Below, piece after piece: positions 12,601 to 23,251 of a stretch of 64,000 nucleotides of DNA. The stretch's first letter is position 1. Every line of letters begins with the position of its first letter. The DNA comes from Cristatella mucedo (taxonomy: Eukaryota > Bryozoa > Phylactolaemata > Cristatellidae). Location of the stretch: positions 14,612,001 through 14,676,000 of the forward strand of contig WPIO01000003.1 in NCBI GenBank assembly GCA_009760855.2, given 5' to 3'. Position numbers and translations under genes: made by a program. Under the pieces are notes generated by a model. The model worked only from the letters and a program-made list of their open reading frames with translations, had not been told where the DNA came from and did no database searches.

Positions 12601-14120
12601 TAGAAATAAATTTATTTAGTTCTCCGAGGTTGCTTTACAAATATCACGTTATTATATTGTGGGAAATAATATTGTAAAGGACAATTGGCATTTAATGATA
12701 TGTTAAATGAGATGGCGCACCGTTCGATATACATACAATAAACACTTAGCCATCCGCTTCACACTGTGCCCGGTTTTCGTGGTAGTTGCTCATTGTTTCA
12801 CTGCTTGGCTATTAGGCTGCTGCCCACGAACGGCTAAGCGCCAGCTTCAATTCGCTGGGCTTTCCGAAGCCATCGATATAAGATTTTTAGCTTTGCCCTC
12901 GGCTGCTTGCACGCCGTCGACCAGTGCTTGTAGTAAGCGAGCAGCATCTGTAGTGGGCGCTAGACGTGCACTGCAGCAGCCCGCCCGAGTTTAGTCAGTG
13001 AGCGAGACCGTATCGAGGCGCGTATCGCGTCTCTGTAATGGCTCCGAATGCCGCATTAGTTATTCTCATGGGGACAATCTTCGGCACCGCTTACTTGTCG
13101 GCGCTGTGCACAGTTTGGTGAGCATCGTTGAAGATAACACTACTCCGACCGGCCAGCGCACCTAGTACCCAACCTCATTTGTATTGTGTCCTAGTCCACA
13201 ACACTTTCGGACTTTCCGGTTGCCTCAGCAATGCCTTTTTTTCTCCTAATGGATTAGTTATCGATTTCGCGTAACCTCCACTACTACCCCTGCTCGAAAT
13301 ATACAGATTGTATGTTACAGGCGTATAATAGTTAGAGATTTAGGTCGCATACACTTGTAAGCGATTGTGCTTCTTTTTTAGACTTCGATGACCATTCATA
13401 TGGGAGCCTACAAATGAAGCTCCGACCACAGCATTAATTGTCAGAAACGCCCCGCCCCCCCCCCCAGCTGACGGCCGCTCAGGGTCTCACACGTCTGACG
13501 CTGCGAAAATAAGGGCAACGAATGGCACCATCTATGGCACTGATTTTTAGCCAGACTCTTCGTACGCTCTTCTGCAAATAATAACCTTTGATATCGGAAG
13601 CCCGATTTGAGCATTCCTGGCCGGCCTTCGCAGACAATGGACGCAAGCAGCACAGTGAAGGGCCAGCAAGCATAATTTGCTCGACGGAAGCGCAAGTGAA
13701 AAGCACGAGGCATTATACCTATGTATGGCTGAGTATATGGCTTTAGATTTATTTGTACTTGCTGATGCGTAACCAACGCCTGCTAGCTTGTCACTGATGG
13801 CGGATGTGCAAACTTTATTAAATACTATGCCATTTCGGTATGCACTAGCTTAATGTTTCAACGGATACTATACTGAAAATCACATCTTTCTGGTAAAAAT
13901 GTCTTAGAAGTTCTTTATGCTTTCTAAATGACCTGATCGAAACACTATTTACGGATTCAGTTATCCTCCACTAAGCGTGAACGTATTCCTATGAATTATT
14001 CAGTTTCGGGTCCTACGGTAAGTTATAACTGATATAAGCTTCTTACTGACATACACGTTTCCTTATTAGCTGAAATTAATTCCTCGAGAGCCACTGACGA
14101 CACAGAAACAAAATAGAATT
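12600..14120. other. Stretch without a confident gene
   Basis: Apart from the possible leader exon at 13038, this holds a moderately GC-rich segment (12760-13000), a C-run near 13448-13465 and open frames at 12707-12994 (+) and 13441-13776 (-) without recognisable domains. It may be the 3' flank of the minus-strand block B gene. Confidence 0.4.
13038..13117 (+). CDS. Possible signal-peptide first exon
   Basis: From ATG at 13038 the frame reads MAPNAALVILMGTIFGTAYL, a plausible secretory leader, then SALCTV and a GTGAGC donor at 13118. The exon would end in phase 2. Upstream DNA (12880-13035) is locally GC-rich. No second exon with a matching acceptor and domain was found, and the Ig exons here are all phase 1, so it does not fit them. 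Confidence 0.22.
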
Positions 14121-14231
14121 GCCATCAATAGCCAGGAATATTGTAATAAGTAAAAACATGAGCTGATGAGGCAGCCACGATTGGATCACACCACGTCATC
14201 AAATTGGCAGTAGCCCATAGAGCATTCATAC

Positions 14232-14360
14232 CAAGTTTGTCAATGTCATCCATATTGTAGCCGGATATGCCTTTTGCAGCACTAGCGGTGATAGGGGCTG
14301 GTTGCTGCTTGACCCCGACAGAGGCATAAGTGTAACCGTGACGCTGTGGATTGTTGTTGG
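14232..14360 (-). CDS. Second cytoplasmic exon with tyrosine motifs
   Basis: Minus strand, acceptor TTTCTTTCCTCCAG above 14360, entering in phase 1 as the previous exon requires. It encodes HGYTYASVGVKQQPAP and GYNMDDIDKL. A GTATGA donor below 14232 would end it in phase 1. If that weak donor is not used, the frame stays open to a TGA at 14125-14127, which would make this the terminal exon. TYASV resembles an inhibitory-type tyrosine motif but lacks the usual residue two places before the tyrosine. No later exon was recognised. Confidence 0.5.
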
Positions 14361-14450
14361 CTGGAGGAAAGAAAACCTGATGGCAGCCTCAATCAGAGGA
14401 TAAGTCGGTCAGGTCAGCATAACCTGATGCAAAATGGCTAACCACAGGCA

Positions 14451-14472
14451 GAGAGAGAGAGAGAGGGAGAGA
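14451..14472. repeat. Short (GA)n tract
   Basis: GA repeats between the two cytoplasmic exons of block B. Confidence 0.85.
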
Positions 14473-14619
14473 ATAAGGACATGAACCAGAGGCAATAACA
14501 GGATACACAAAATTCTGAATGAAAGTGATTGTATAAAGCGATAACCAATGAATTGATGGCTTCAAAACTGATGCAAACACGGAGCACATCCCGACTAAAA
14601 TAAAAATGATGCAACTTAC

Positions 14620-14756
14620 TAAAGTCCTGATCATGAATCTGAGTACCATCATGGGAAAGATCATCTTCATCTTCACCAGTAAAATTTGGATTAGCATACA
14701 ACTGATCCCTTACATAGCTTGCATATGGCGGCTCGTTGGCATTCAACACTGCACCA
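14620..14756 (-). CDS. Cytoplasmic exon with tyrosine motifs
   Basis: Minus strand, acceptor ACATTGCAG above 14756 and donor GTAAGT below 14620. It is 137 nt, enters in phase 2 and leaves in phase 1, and joins TM exon 2 through a split AGT serine codon. It encodes NANEPPYASYVRDQLYANPNF then an acidic EDEDD stretch. PPYASY and LYANPNF are candidate phosphotyrosine sites; YANP fits the pYxN pattern bound by Grb2-type SH2 domains in known systems. Signalling is inferred from the motifs; no catalytic domain is seen. Confidence 0.6.
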
Positions 14757-14844
14757 CTGCAATGTAGTACAGAAGTATTACTACTCATTTTCATAACTCA
14801 CGAAAGTCTGATAGTCGGCCGACATTGGTACATGATAATAACAT

Positions 14845-14910
14845 TCATAATGATAATAATACATTTGCATAGCACCCTGAGAACTTTATCTCTTTCATCT
14901 TTATAACTTT
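14845..14910 (-). mobile_element. LINE/SINE 3' end
   Basis: ATAATGATAATAATACATTTGC with AGCACCCTGAGAAC; minus-strand ATT-tailed 3' end just upstream of the cytoplasmic exon at 14756. Confidence 0.55.
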
Positions 14911-16173
14911 ACATTTGACAACAGTAAAATTGATATGGAAACTGAGGAGGCACAACTACCTCTTAGTATTGAACGAGCAGAGAATATACCACACACATAT
15001 ACCACACACACAAAAGAGACTAAGGTCGGCCTACTCAACCATCCCATTTATACAGCGAGCAGAGAGCTTTTGTGGCAATCACTATGCCTGCTTATGGTAC
15101 GACTCGAAACCAAGATCTGGGTCGTAAAGCACCAGCAACTCACCACTGGGCAAACTATGATCCATTGGCAAGATGAGCAACTGAAAGTGAAACGAATGCT
15201 TGATAATTTAACGAGCACTCAAGTACGCAGGCCATCGGGTTTAGCCCAACAGTAACTTATTCCCTCACCAACCCGCATGTGGCAAGCTCTTACAGCAGAT
15301 GATTCTGTACATACTTTTGTCCATTGCATGTGGGGTGACGAACGATAAGGCTATGTTACACAAATGAGGCTGTCAAATCAGCTGGACTATACTTTCACTT
15401 TTAAATAGAAAGCTTGGATTATTGATGCAATGCTGAAGTCGACGGCTAGAAAATATCATATCTACATAAAAAAAAGAGATATAAAGGGTAGTCAGTAACT
15501 CAGCAACTCTAAGGGTGGACGTACCAACGCTCTCTGAGATACTTGGAAAGGAAGCAGTGAGCAAACACGGAGAGACAAGGGAGTGGAACAAGAAGAAAAA
15601 GAGAGCCTTAAAAGATAGGTAGGAAATGTCAATGTGTCGTTACTTTTTGAGGCACACAAGACTGTTTTGCAAGAGCTTTTGGCCTTTGGCTGGAAAACAA
15701 CTAAGCATACGTGAGTAGGGAAACAACCAGCCACTGGCATACCAGCGAAATTGCAATTCAAGTTCAAACACGAAATACTCCGAGTCTTGTTTGCAGGGAA
15801 AAACGGCATCTACAGGAAGAGCCGGTTGGTTATTACGCAGATCTGCAGACGTAGCTCTGGGCATGCTGAGATTTGTCGACATTTATCAAAATACAAAACT
15901 GTTTTCTATTTTTTAATTAATTATTCATAACTCACTAATTACGTCCTGCATGCATTGAGACCTTTAACTAGGGTTGAGAGAGCAAGATACTCATCCAAAT
16001 TCACATTTCGAATGTGAGTTCCACGTTCCGTTATTCTTGCGTTTCTATAAAGCTCATACTGAGCCACACAAAAACGGCAAAGAAAGCGATGATTATCGGT
16101 GATCCATGCTCATGCATAGACCACCACAATGCTACAACACGCACGGGATGTGAAACAAGTTGTGGCACCTTAC

Positions 16174-16354
16174 CTTTGTGAAAAATCGTGTGTGCTGTAC
16201 ATCAATGAGCCCGGTGGACCCTTCTTACGACCTCGACGTCTGACATAGCAAGCAGCTGTGATCACAATTACGATGAGCAACACTGACCCAACAACGACAC
16301 ATGCTATGATAATGACATTGTCTTGGGTCAGTTTCGTCTGGCTGTTTTGTGTAC
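16174..16354 (-). CDS. TM exon 2 (inverted block B)
   Basis: Minus strand, acceptor GAATTTTCAG above 16354, donor AAAG/GTAAGG below 16174, 181 nt, phase 1 in and phase 2 out. It encodes the helix core DNVIIIACVVVGSVLLIVI, identical to blocks A and C, then a strongly basic stop-transfer (YVRRRGRKK) and SLMYSTHDFSQ. The phase 2 end fits exactly to the exon at 14620-14756. A short duplication of TCGACGGCCGGTGAA-type sequence lies just upstream of the acceptor. Confidence 0.66.
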
Positions 16355-17087
16355 CTGAAAATTCACCGGCCGTCGAATTTTCACCGGCCGTCGAACACGA
16401 ATAGCGCCGAGCCCTGGACACAGCCTTCACAAAGATGTAACACATGGCACAACCACACTGCAGCAGGTTCAAATGTAGATATGGGCAATAGTGCTCTGAG
16501 TGAATAAGACTTGGATGCTTAGATCACCGTTCCGTCACCATTGCTGCTCAGACGGACTAGATTCCACAGCTAACAAGACAACTCTTTTAAGACCAGAATG
16601 AATGCATCAGCTCAGCAAGAGAAATCCTGGTGTGGTGCTGAAATGTTTCAGAGCCAGCTGCAGAGCTTTTTATAGCCACATACTGGACATGTGCTTCTTG
16701 ATTTCTTGTGGTGGGCGAGGAAGCAGGGGCAAGCGTACTTCCTGTGTTCAAGCATATATCTAACTTTTTATATCAGAGTAGTCAGTGTGGTTACACAGCA
16801 ACCAACACTGTAGAAGCAGCATCGTTATGCTAGAGCGGTCAGCAGCCGAGCCAAGCAGCAATAACACAGACTTTAACATTGGGATCAGTGTTCCTTGCAA
16901 CTTGCAAGTAAGCTTCTAGAGAGACTATGCTGAAAAACACAGGAAATAAATGCTCAAGAAATTAAAAACAACATAGCCCAATGGATCCAGCTTGGCGTTT
17001 CCAGAAAACAATGATCTAAGACAGGCAACAGGGTAGCACCTAACTTCCACGACAGAACCTGTAAGTCCCCCGTAGGACTTATGTCAC

Positions 17088-17425
17088 GTATATTAATAAT
17101 AATAATAATGCACTTGATAAAGTGTGCTCTTGAACAATCCAACAGACAGTACATATGCTCTGAAGCAACACTACTAGCTCACCCTCCCCAACTGATTGAA
17201 TGCAGGGTTGCAACCACCGTTGCAGTGGTTCCAACTGAATAGTCAATTTGAAAATACCGAGCAACTGAAGTTTGTCTACAGTGGGACTGCGACCTGTAAG
17301 GTTCAGCAATATGCATGTACGTGCAGAGATTTCATGATCTTGCACAAATATAAAGTGCCTAGAAAGAGATTAAAGTCTCTAAGGGCACTATATAAAATGC
17401 ATTATTAGTATTACTATTATTAATC
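17088..17425. mobile_element. Two opposed LINE 3' ends in block B
   Basis: A minus-strand 3' end at 17088-17140 (AATAATAATAATAATGCACTTG) and a plus-strand one at 17350-17425 (GTGCCTAGAAAGAGATTAAAG with ATTATT). They sit where block B lacks about 1 kb found in A and C, so they may be linked to that loss. Confidence 0.6.
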
Positions 17426-19241
17426 CCTACTTGGCTTCTAAGCTACAAAATTCTATCCTCAGAATTAAATAATTGGACTTTACTTGAGGTCTTCGAACGA
17501 CCTGGCCTCTCGACTGAGGACCAAACAGCTTAAAATATTTATGCAGAGCTTCTGGATTTCATCCAGCTGTTGATGATATATTAAAATCATTTCTCAACGT
17601 TTTCAGACCGTCACCACTTGATTTCTAAAACCCATCCTTAGTGGTCTTAACCTAAAAGATTAATATTCGTTCTCCTAGATTGAGACCTACAGAAATACTG
17701 CAGATGACGATTCATGGATTAAATGCAAAATAGCAGCTGGTAATTGCACATTTACTTCAACAATGTTGATTACCTTAATCCAGTTGACCGTTTTTTTAGA
17801 GTTGAAATTGTATGACCAATTGATGCAAGTACTCCATTAAATATTTAGTGTAAAATTTGATGATTTTGATGATGCCGGAAAATAGGTTCCTTGCTGTCTT
17901 ATCCAAAGTTCGGTACAAGGAGCGTGAGATCACCAGTTTGCAAAGTTGGAGATAACGTTGTCACTCAGTGATAACCTGAGTGATTGCACTAAAACAACCT
18001 ATGACACTAATAGGGCGTTTAAAAGAGAAAAGGAGTTTGTTAACAACTGATGAATAAGGCCGAATACCGTGCCAATTGTAATGTAAAAAGTGAGCTTCAA
18101 CTCCAAGCCATTGTTTAGAGTAATTAGATTCTTCACTGCCTAGCTTCATAAGGAAGTAGAAATGGATTTAAATATGAATGTACAATTTCTCCATAAGAAA
18201 TTTTACATTGCTCAAACACACCTTAATGCAGCATATTCATCTGGTCGTAAAGAAATTCAAATCCTCTTGCACCGCACTTTTTCGCTTTAGACACACAGGG
18301 TCAGAAAATGAAATAGCTTGTGATGGCCCAACGTAGCAACTGAATCAAGTTGTCTGGCAATAAATCTAGCTATAACAATTTGACCATAATAATGAGACCT
18401 TAAATCATTACAAGTGCGAGTTCACTTCATCAAGCTCGTCAGATATTCTGATACCTATACAAACACGTATCAGAACTTGCTTAAGCTATCCCAGAGCAAG
18501 GTATCAGAGTCGCTCACTAGATTGCAAGGTAATGGTGATCAAGGCGCATGCTCGTGGTTCGTTGAGACTCCATTAGCAAGGTTGGAGTTACTGAAACGCA
18601 GGGGAAAGAGGGTCAAAATCCAGAACCAAGGCCAATAAAAAGCACTAGCACGGCCCTTGAGAGGAGGAGCCACAAAACTAGAGGCTGGGTTGAATTCAAC
18701 CTGGCACTTAACACATTCTGACCATGTCTATAAGTGCATTCAACCCTATGGCAATTGATGGTAGCCATTTCTTAAGCAACCCCTATGTTTCTTAAGCAGG
18801 CCATTTGATCAGAGAGTACACCATCTTCAGCAATCAGGAAAAGCGTTGTGGAAACAGTACAAAGAATCTTAAGCAGCTGCAGTGAGGTGAGACTATTCTA
18901 GCTAATTACCATAATTTGTTAAATATGATATATCCTATTCAAAGGCCGGAACGAATCACTCCAGAACCTAAAATTGCGTAACGAAGGACAATCAGGTTAA
19001 AAAGATCAAATGTGATCGTAATCGTCAAAATCCTTTCAGAAATTAGAATAATATCGTGCATAGCAACAACTGATAGTTTGGCTGGCAATTTTCTTCAAAT
19101 GCAATTTGCTAGCATTACTTTCCTGCCTGGACCAAGGCTTCATGGCTGCATGACGATGCATAAGGTCGACAGCAACTTTTATTTGCTGAATGGTAATTTC
19201 GTACCATATTGCAACTCTTTGGGCTAATCTATCAACACCTC

Positions 19242-19423
19242 TCATTGGGCGGCTGCAGCTTGATCTCTGTTCTGTCTCTGCCACTGGCGACAATGCAAGG
19301 TTGTCGTAGCAATAGCAACTAACAGACACACAGCGCCTACAGATGACGTGGCAACCAAGATAGTTTTGAATTTGCTCAGTGTGTCTGGTGATGATGATGT
19401 TGTCTGAGTAGTTTCGAAACTAT
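19242..19423 (-). CDS. TM exon 1 (inverted block B)
   Basis: Minus-strand copy of receptor exon 10. The acceptor CATTCCAG lies just above 19423, and a second in-frame acceptor 15 nt further upstream is also kept (exon would begin at 19438). It encodes a Thr/Ser stalk, the helix ILVATSSVGAVCLLVAIAT and a tail continuing CRQWQRQNRDQAAAAQ to a TGA at 19242-19244. This longer tail is probably ancestral. No Ig exons were recognised upstream on the minus strand (20.4-35 kb), so it may be an orphan 3' end. Confidence 0.6.
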
Positions 19424-19689
19424 CTGGAATGAAAATATCTGAAGTGGAAGGTGTGCCTCTGGTGATGCAGATATTTGAAACTTAATCTCATACACAGCCA
19501 ACTCTTGCTAGTTTTATGAGATTTCTATCTAGGAAGATAGGAAAATCGAAAACAGTGCTAACCAAAATTCGCCAAGAACGAGATACATCTATGCGAATAA
19601 AAATGTACTGGAAGTACCTGAACAGGATCTTGATTTTCTAGCTGAATATCCCACGGAAGTTTCCTAAAACTCACTGCAGCCTTGTAAGG

Positions 19690-19850
19690 CCCTGCTGGTT
19701 TGGCTAGGTGGATAAAGTGCTTGCCTCGATCAAGGTCAAGGTGAATGTAGTTAATGACCGAGGTCGTGGGCTCAAGCCGCTAGGCATACATGAACCGCCT
19801 GAATAGAAATTATGTTCGCTTAGGGAGTTACAGAAGTGAATTATATTTTT
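19690..19850 (+). mobile_element. tRNA-derived SINE with LINE-like 3' tail, block B
   Basis: TGGCTAGGTGGATAAAGTGC (A box region) and GTGGGCTCAAGCCGC (B box region), then GCCTGAATAGAAATTATGTTC. Same family as 7833-7985. Absent from the matching part of 52300-52690. Confidence 0.65.
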
Positions 19851-21037
19851 TTTACACATTTTCTAACACAGTAAGGCAGGGTATGGTGCAACATTTATGG
19901 CCAAACAACCTGATAAATAGCTCTGTCATGGAAACTTTGACAATGCAGGGGATCAAGAAAAATTCAGAGCTTAATGAGCTTCTGCTAGGCAATAATTCAC
20001 CAAAACGTGAGATTCACATCATTTAGTTATGTTGTTAACTGATCGTGCATATTTCTACCTTGGTTATCTTAACAATCACAAAAATATACTATATGAGCCT
20101 GTTTTGGCAGAATTTAGGGCCTTTCTGGCTTGTGACGTAGTCACCATTTCGAAGGCTATTATTTCGTAGCACCGAGAGATTATTGTAAGATTAACTAAGA
20201 TTGATTAAGTAAGATTAACTGGATGAACCAAATATCCTCTTTCTAAGAATGTAACTCCAGTGGCATACTTTACCTCAGCAATCATCAATGACTTGCAGCA
20301 TGCTATTTTGAACGTGCCCAGCAATAGGCCTGAGGGCCTGACAGGGTTTTAAATGGTGAAGGAATCAATGACAAAGTAGGGAAAAACAACCATATTGTCA
20401 GATAACTAAAGAAATATTTTATATCATGACTAACGGATATAACTATCCATTTTCCAAACACACATATATGTATTAAACTTAACTACCTTCTCGTAACGAC
20501 GACGGAAATATTTTTATACACGCTGATTATAATGGTCATGGCAGCTCAAGTGCCAGTGAATTCAAATGTACTGAAAAAATTCATTTTTTCGCACCTAGTG
20601 AGCTAACTAAGTAGGCGGCACACTTGCAACATGTAGAGCTTCGTAACGTTAATACCACCGAGTGGCTGTGCTGTTTGACCTTGGTTTTTAAAATCACTGA
20701 ACATTTCAGATTTGTGTTGATCTCCAGGGTGTGTAAATTTTTCGCACCAACAGACATTTATCAAATCACGAACAAATGTAAACCATGTTGGACAACTTGC
20801 TTTCCAGCAATTCTTAAACTAAGGAAAATCAACTCATTCAAAATGCGGAACCTGGCCTTGAAATTGCCATTCTAAAAACTAAAAGTGTAAACGACTCTAG
20901 CTGTTGCAAATGTAAATGATGCACCACTTTGGACTTAACTGTCGACAGGTAGCTATTGCATCCAACATATGACCCTCAATTAACTGTGATTTTACCTTTC
21001 GCTTGCTATATTAGTCCCTAAAAATTGCTCTACTGTC

Positions 21038-21232
21038 TCTGCTCTACTGTCTCAGCTATGCTTCCCACTTTCTCTTTATTGCGTGAGACGAAGTCTGTTC
21101 GTTATCGAATGCGTACTGAAATGAAAGTGAAAAAAAAGCTGCTTAGCCTGTAAGTGCGCTATACAAAACTCTCCTGCATAACACCCACATAGTCTTTATG
21201 ACTTTGTGGAGTTACAGATGGAGATACATTAA
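21038..21232 (+). mobile_element. 3' fragment of the ACAT-tailed LINE family
   Basis: Matches the 3' UTR at about 6390-6555 (GCTATGCTTCCCACTTTCTC through GTGGAGTTACAGATGGAGATACAT). A short A-rich insertion interrupts it near 21125. No coding part is left. Confidence 0.75.
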
Positions 21233-21314
21233 ATTCCATTGAAGTGCCTAACAACTGCAAAGCCAGACAACAGAGACCAACAATGTTGGGATTACAAATA
21301 AGGGTGCATCTGGT

Positions 21315-21405
21315 TTATTATCTTAATAAAAATAATGATAATAATCAATCACTTATATAGCGCCACATGAGAACCTAATCTCTAGATCGGTGCTCTAAAA
21401 ATCCC
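21315..21405 (-). mobile_element. LINE/SINE 3' end
   Basis: AATAATGATAATAATCAATCAC followed by AGCGCCACATGAGAACC; minus-strand ATT-tailed 3' end. Confidence 0.55.
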
Positions 21406-21589
21406 TGCAGTAAAATTAATACCCAAGGACTAATGCTGTGCACGTATCAAGCAGGTAAAGGCAAACGAGCACCATACTCAAACCTGTAAGCTAAAGCAAT
21501 AAATATGGCTACAGCTAGTAAGACAAGGCTTGTAATATGCTGGTGTTCTTATGACTTGACTGGTAAGATGCTGAATCTAAACACACACG

Positions 21590-21678
21590 CCCACACCCCA
21601 AACCCACAAACACACAACACACAAACATACACACACACACATCATACACACACACACACACACACATCTATATATATG

Positions 21679-21757
<79 letters not shown>

Positions 21758-21758
21758 A
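21590..21758. repeat. (CA)n(TA)n compound microsatellite
   Basis: Impure CA-rich tract to about 21668, then long TA tracts interrupted by ATTATA. Confidence 0.95.
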
Positions 21759-22529
21759 TGCACACGTATCTAGGATACAGCTGTATTTGAGATCTATTTT
21801 GGAAGGCATTAAGAGTACCGAATAATTTGGGTCTCGTCTTGCTTGTATTGACTCGATTCGCTGCTAAGGATTCTGTAATGAGCTCGAGCCCGTTAACTTG
21901 GTCGCTAAAGGCAAGCAACCCGGGCCAAACCAGGACATTGGACGTATCAAGCTTCGGCATTCGTACTTGGTGGTAAAATTTGTCTAGATGACTCAGATTT
22001 TTACATGGAGGCTAGTTTTTGAGATTGCCCGTGATAAAGCAATACCTCCAGTCTTTTCTGGAGGGCGTTGCGTGTACTCTACTAGTTGTCAACTTAGTAG
22101 GGATACAATTTGATGGGGTATTCGAAATGCAAAGATATTTTGTGCTGACCATTAAATGCAATATTTTTGGAATTAACTTACAAAAAACCACAATCATTAC
22201 AGTGAAGCTGCCACTGATATGGCTTGCATAAAGATAGAGCTCGGCAAGCCGTCGACTTTGAGCAACCATCTTCACAGACACAAATACGAGCTCCTCGCTA
22301 GCACAAGTTTTTGCTGACCCGCTTACTTACGATAGGTTGATGTTCCCTCAAATTCACAGGTAGGCAGAGGGCTTGAGTGGCTAGAGCCTTCCCAGAGATG
22401 AGAGAGTGATCGATGGCGCCCCTTCCTTCACCCCTATCAGTCTCAATGCAAGCCTGCAAGCTCCCTTTGGAATACCGTATTAATGGCTGCTAGAAAATAT
22501 GCCTGTATTACCAAAGTATTTGATTCTTG

Positions 22530-22662
22530 CAGAGCCCTGGCCCAGGATTTACGCGCTCGCATCGCATGAACCGGTTCGTGGGTTCGAATCCTGCAGCAGG
22601 CAATCCTTTATTACCCACTGCAAGTGGGGGGGTGACAACTGTTAAGACTTTTCAGCAGCTAT
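22530..22662 (+). mobile_element. tRNA-derived SINE
   Basis: A perfect B box GGTTCGAATCC at 22581-22591, upstream GCCCAGGATTTACG as a degenerate A box, and the shared GCAATCCTTTATTACCCACTGC body. Confidence 0.68.
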
Positions 22663-23251
22663 ATATATAAATGAGACTGTTTGATCATTTAACATATGCT
22701 ACTTTATTTTTCGTTGTATGCAATCTGCTTACTTGATCTGATAGTAGCACGAAATTAAAGTGCAATTCGTAGTCCAATATGAAAAAAGAACATATGATGG
22801 TCAGGTTTAGCCACCTCTATTGTCAGAGATTTATGATCCGCCACTTCGGGCGCTGATTCGTTATGGCAAAACACAAAGGGCTGCTGCCACTGCTCTCAAA
22901 GTATTTGCAAGAAAGTCAGTTAAAATGATTATACTTCCCTTCAGCCAAATTAAAGAATATTTTTTTTAATTCACCCTAACCTACCTGCTTTTTGTGACAT
23001 CTCGGAGTTCATGTCAAATTACGGCTTTTAAGGGTTCTGAACCCAAAGGCTAATAGAAACTAACGTAGAAATAAATAAAGTATGATGTTGTTGACTGGCA
23101 CTCAATAACCGCGGGATATTTAAAACTTATTTTTTGACTGTGAGACCAAATCCAAAGTACTTAACTTTCGGAAAGAGCGGTAGACAGTACACGGGTAGCT
23201 TGCAGATGCTTGTGACTTGCACAGTAATTATAGTTTCGGAACTCTAGGCAT

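Larger units (their letters stand above)
15850..20395 (-). repeat. Inverted duplication block B
   Basis: Its reverse complement aligns with about 52085-57230, taking in both TM exons. Anchors are 20200-20395 with 52085-52290, 19240-19440 with 52685-52870, 17880-17960 with 54480-54560, and 16170-16450 with 56520-56800. It is more diverged than A versus C. It lacks about 1 kb of the module, where LINE fragments (17085-17425) now sit, and has gained a SINE at 19690-19850. Confidence 0.8.
20400..23250. other. Intergenic stretch right of block B
   Basis: Holds LINE 3' pieces (21038-21232, 21315-21405), a microsatellite (21590-21758) and a SINE (22530-22662). No Ig-like exon was recognised on the minus strand, although the 5' part of a block B gene would be expected here. 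Confidence 0.45.

Noticed and set aside
14125..14231. Kinase domain downstream of the tyrosine exons
   Set aside because: No glycine loop, VAIK, HRD or DFG motif was found on the minus strand down to 12.6 kb.
22581..22591. Functional tRNA genes at perfect B boxes
   Set aside because: A boxes are degenerate, cloverleaf pairing is not kept, and a common non-tRNA body follows; these are SINEs.
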